Origin: Thermoflexus sp.
GTDB lineage: Bacteria > Chloroflexota > Anaerolineae > Thermoflexales > Thermoflexaceae
Assembly (NCBI GenBank): GCA_017743605.1
Contig: JAGHYO010000088.1
Coordinates: 1 to 8,394 of the forward strand
DNA: 8,394 nucleotides
Direction: 5' to 3'
Shown: positions 8,175 through 8,394 of the stretch, piece after piece
Layout: each line of letters begins with the position of its first letter
Numbering within the stretch: position 1 is the first letter of the stretch
The notes under the pieces: generated by a model
What the model was told of the DNA's origin: nothing
The model's input: only the letters and a program-made list of their open reading frames with translations
Databases searched by the model: none
Program-made: the position numbers and the translations under genes

Positions 8175-8203
8175 ATTATTGCTTCCTAAGCGCAGGACGT
8201 CAA
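8175..8203 (-). promoter_or_regulatory. Sigma-70-type promoter of the antitoxin gene
   Basis: On the minus strand TTGACG (8203-8198) and AATAAT (8180-8175) each match five of six consensus bases and are exactly 17 bases apart. The predicted start is near 8168, leaving a leader of about 33 bases before the antitoxin ATG. A small inverted repeat, GCTT-CCT-AAGC (8181-8191), sits in the spacer and could be an operator for autoregulation, which is usual for Phd-type antitoxins but not shown here. Confidence 0.7.
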
Positions 8204-8221
8204 AAGCATTCCCGCTGACCT

Positions 8222-8394
8222 TTAGACAGGAGATAGGACACGGCCTGGGACGATGGCCCTGAACCGGTCCAGGGCCAGCCGGATGAGCCTCAAAAATTGC
8301 CTGAGCCTCAGCCGGAGCCGGTGCTGGAGGAGGATCAAGAGCTCCGAGTAGGCCTTAAAGAACCGGCTTCCAGGATCGCCTGGACCAACCGGGC
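8222..8394 (-). CDS. C-terminal end of an unrecognised Arg/Leu-rich protein (5' end beyond window)
   Basis: A minus-strand frame enters from the right edge and stays open for about 56 codons to TAA at 8224-8222. The residues include SRFFKAYSELLILLQHR, then a strongly basic amphipathic stretch of alternating Leu and Arg, and end with VPGRVLSPV. I do not recognise the family. It could be the tail of a transposase or of a helical protein, or a chance open frame, because the opposite strand is also open here. Its stop lies just 19 bases upstream of the antitoxin -35 box. Confidence 0.35.
   Translation of the reverse strand, partial: PVGPGDPGSRFFKAYSELLILLQHRLRLRLRQFLRLIRLALDRFRAIVPGRVLSPV

Noticed and set aside
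8254..8277. Perfect 8-bp inverted repeat TGGCCCTG/CAGGGCCA with an 8-base loop
   Set aside because: It lacks a T-run on either strand and lies inside the open frame at the right edge. There is no evidence for terminator or transposon-end function.
8239..8394. Plus-strand Pro/Glu-rich open frame at the right edge
   Set aside because: It has no start codon with a ribosome binding site after the preceding TAG, and its composition is the antisense image of the Leu/Arg-rich minus frame.

Overview
The window reads as chromosomal DNA from a high-GC bacterium. Gene content and protein style (a PEP carboxylase close to the bacterial core family, a NarL-type histidine kinase with an integral membrane sensor and GAF domain, a tdh-kbl threonine degradation pair, and a Phd/PIN toxin-antitoxin remnant) would fit a thermophilic Chloroflexota (Thermoflexus/Anaerolineae-like) genome. 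That assignment is inference from protein style and base composition only. There are no rRNA, tRNA or CRISPR features and no complete mobile element.

Left part (1-2217, minus strand): a 601-residue membrane sensor histidine kinase is followed, with a 4-base ATGA overlap, by the first 138 codons of a hydrophobic membrane protein that runs off the left edge. The two are probably translationally coupled. No response regulator is visible.

Centre (2218-5200): a 250-base divergent intergenic region separates the kinase from ppc, a complete 910-residue phosphoenolpyruvate carboxylase on the plus strand. It keeps the catalytic residues and the residues expected for aspartate/malate feedback inhibition.

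Right centre (5201-7758): after a 244-base gap comes a compact operon of tdh (L-threonine 3-dehydrogenase) and kbl (glycine C-acetyltransferase), 25 bases apart. Together they convert threonine plus CoA to glycine plus acetyl-CoA through 2-amino-3-oxobutanoate. The tdh leader contains a 7-bp hairpin that covers most of the Shine-Dalgarno sequence. A 14-bp perfect hairpin with a short T-run terminates the operon.

Right end (7757-8394, minus strand): a Phd/YefM-type antitoxin with a near-consensus promoter and strong ribosome binding site is followed by a toxin gene reduced to a 35-codon PIN N-terminus. The toxin fragment's stop codon lies in the T-run of the kbl terminator. This looks like an orphaned antitoxin after deletion or rearrangement. 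At the right edge is the C-terminal end of an unrecognised Arg/Leu-rich protein.

I see no clearly new multi-gene system. The most informative oddities are the decapitated toxin-antitoxin locus, the kinase/membrane-protein coupling, and the tdh leader structure.
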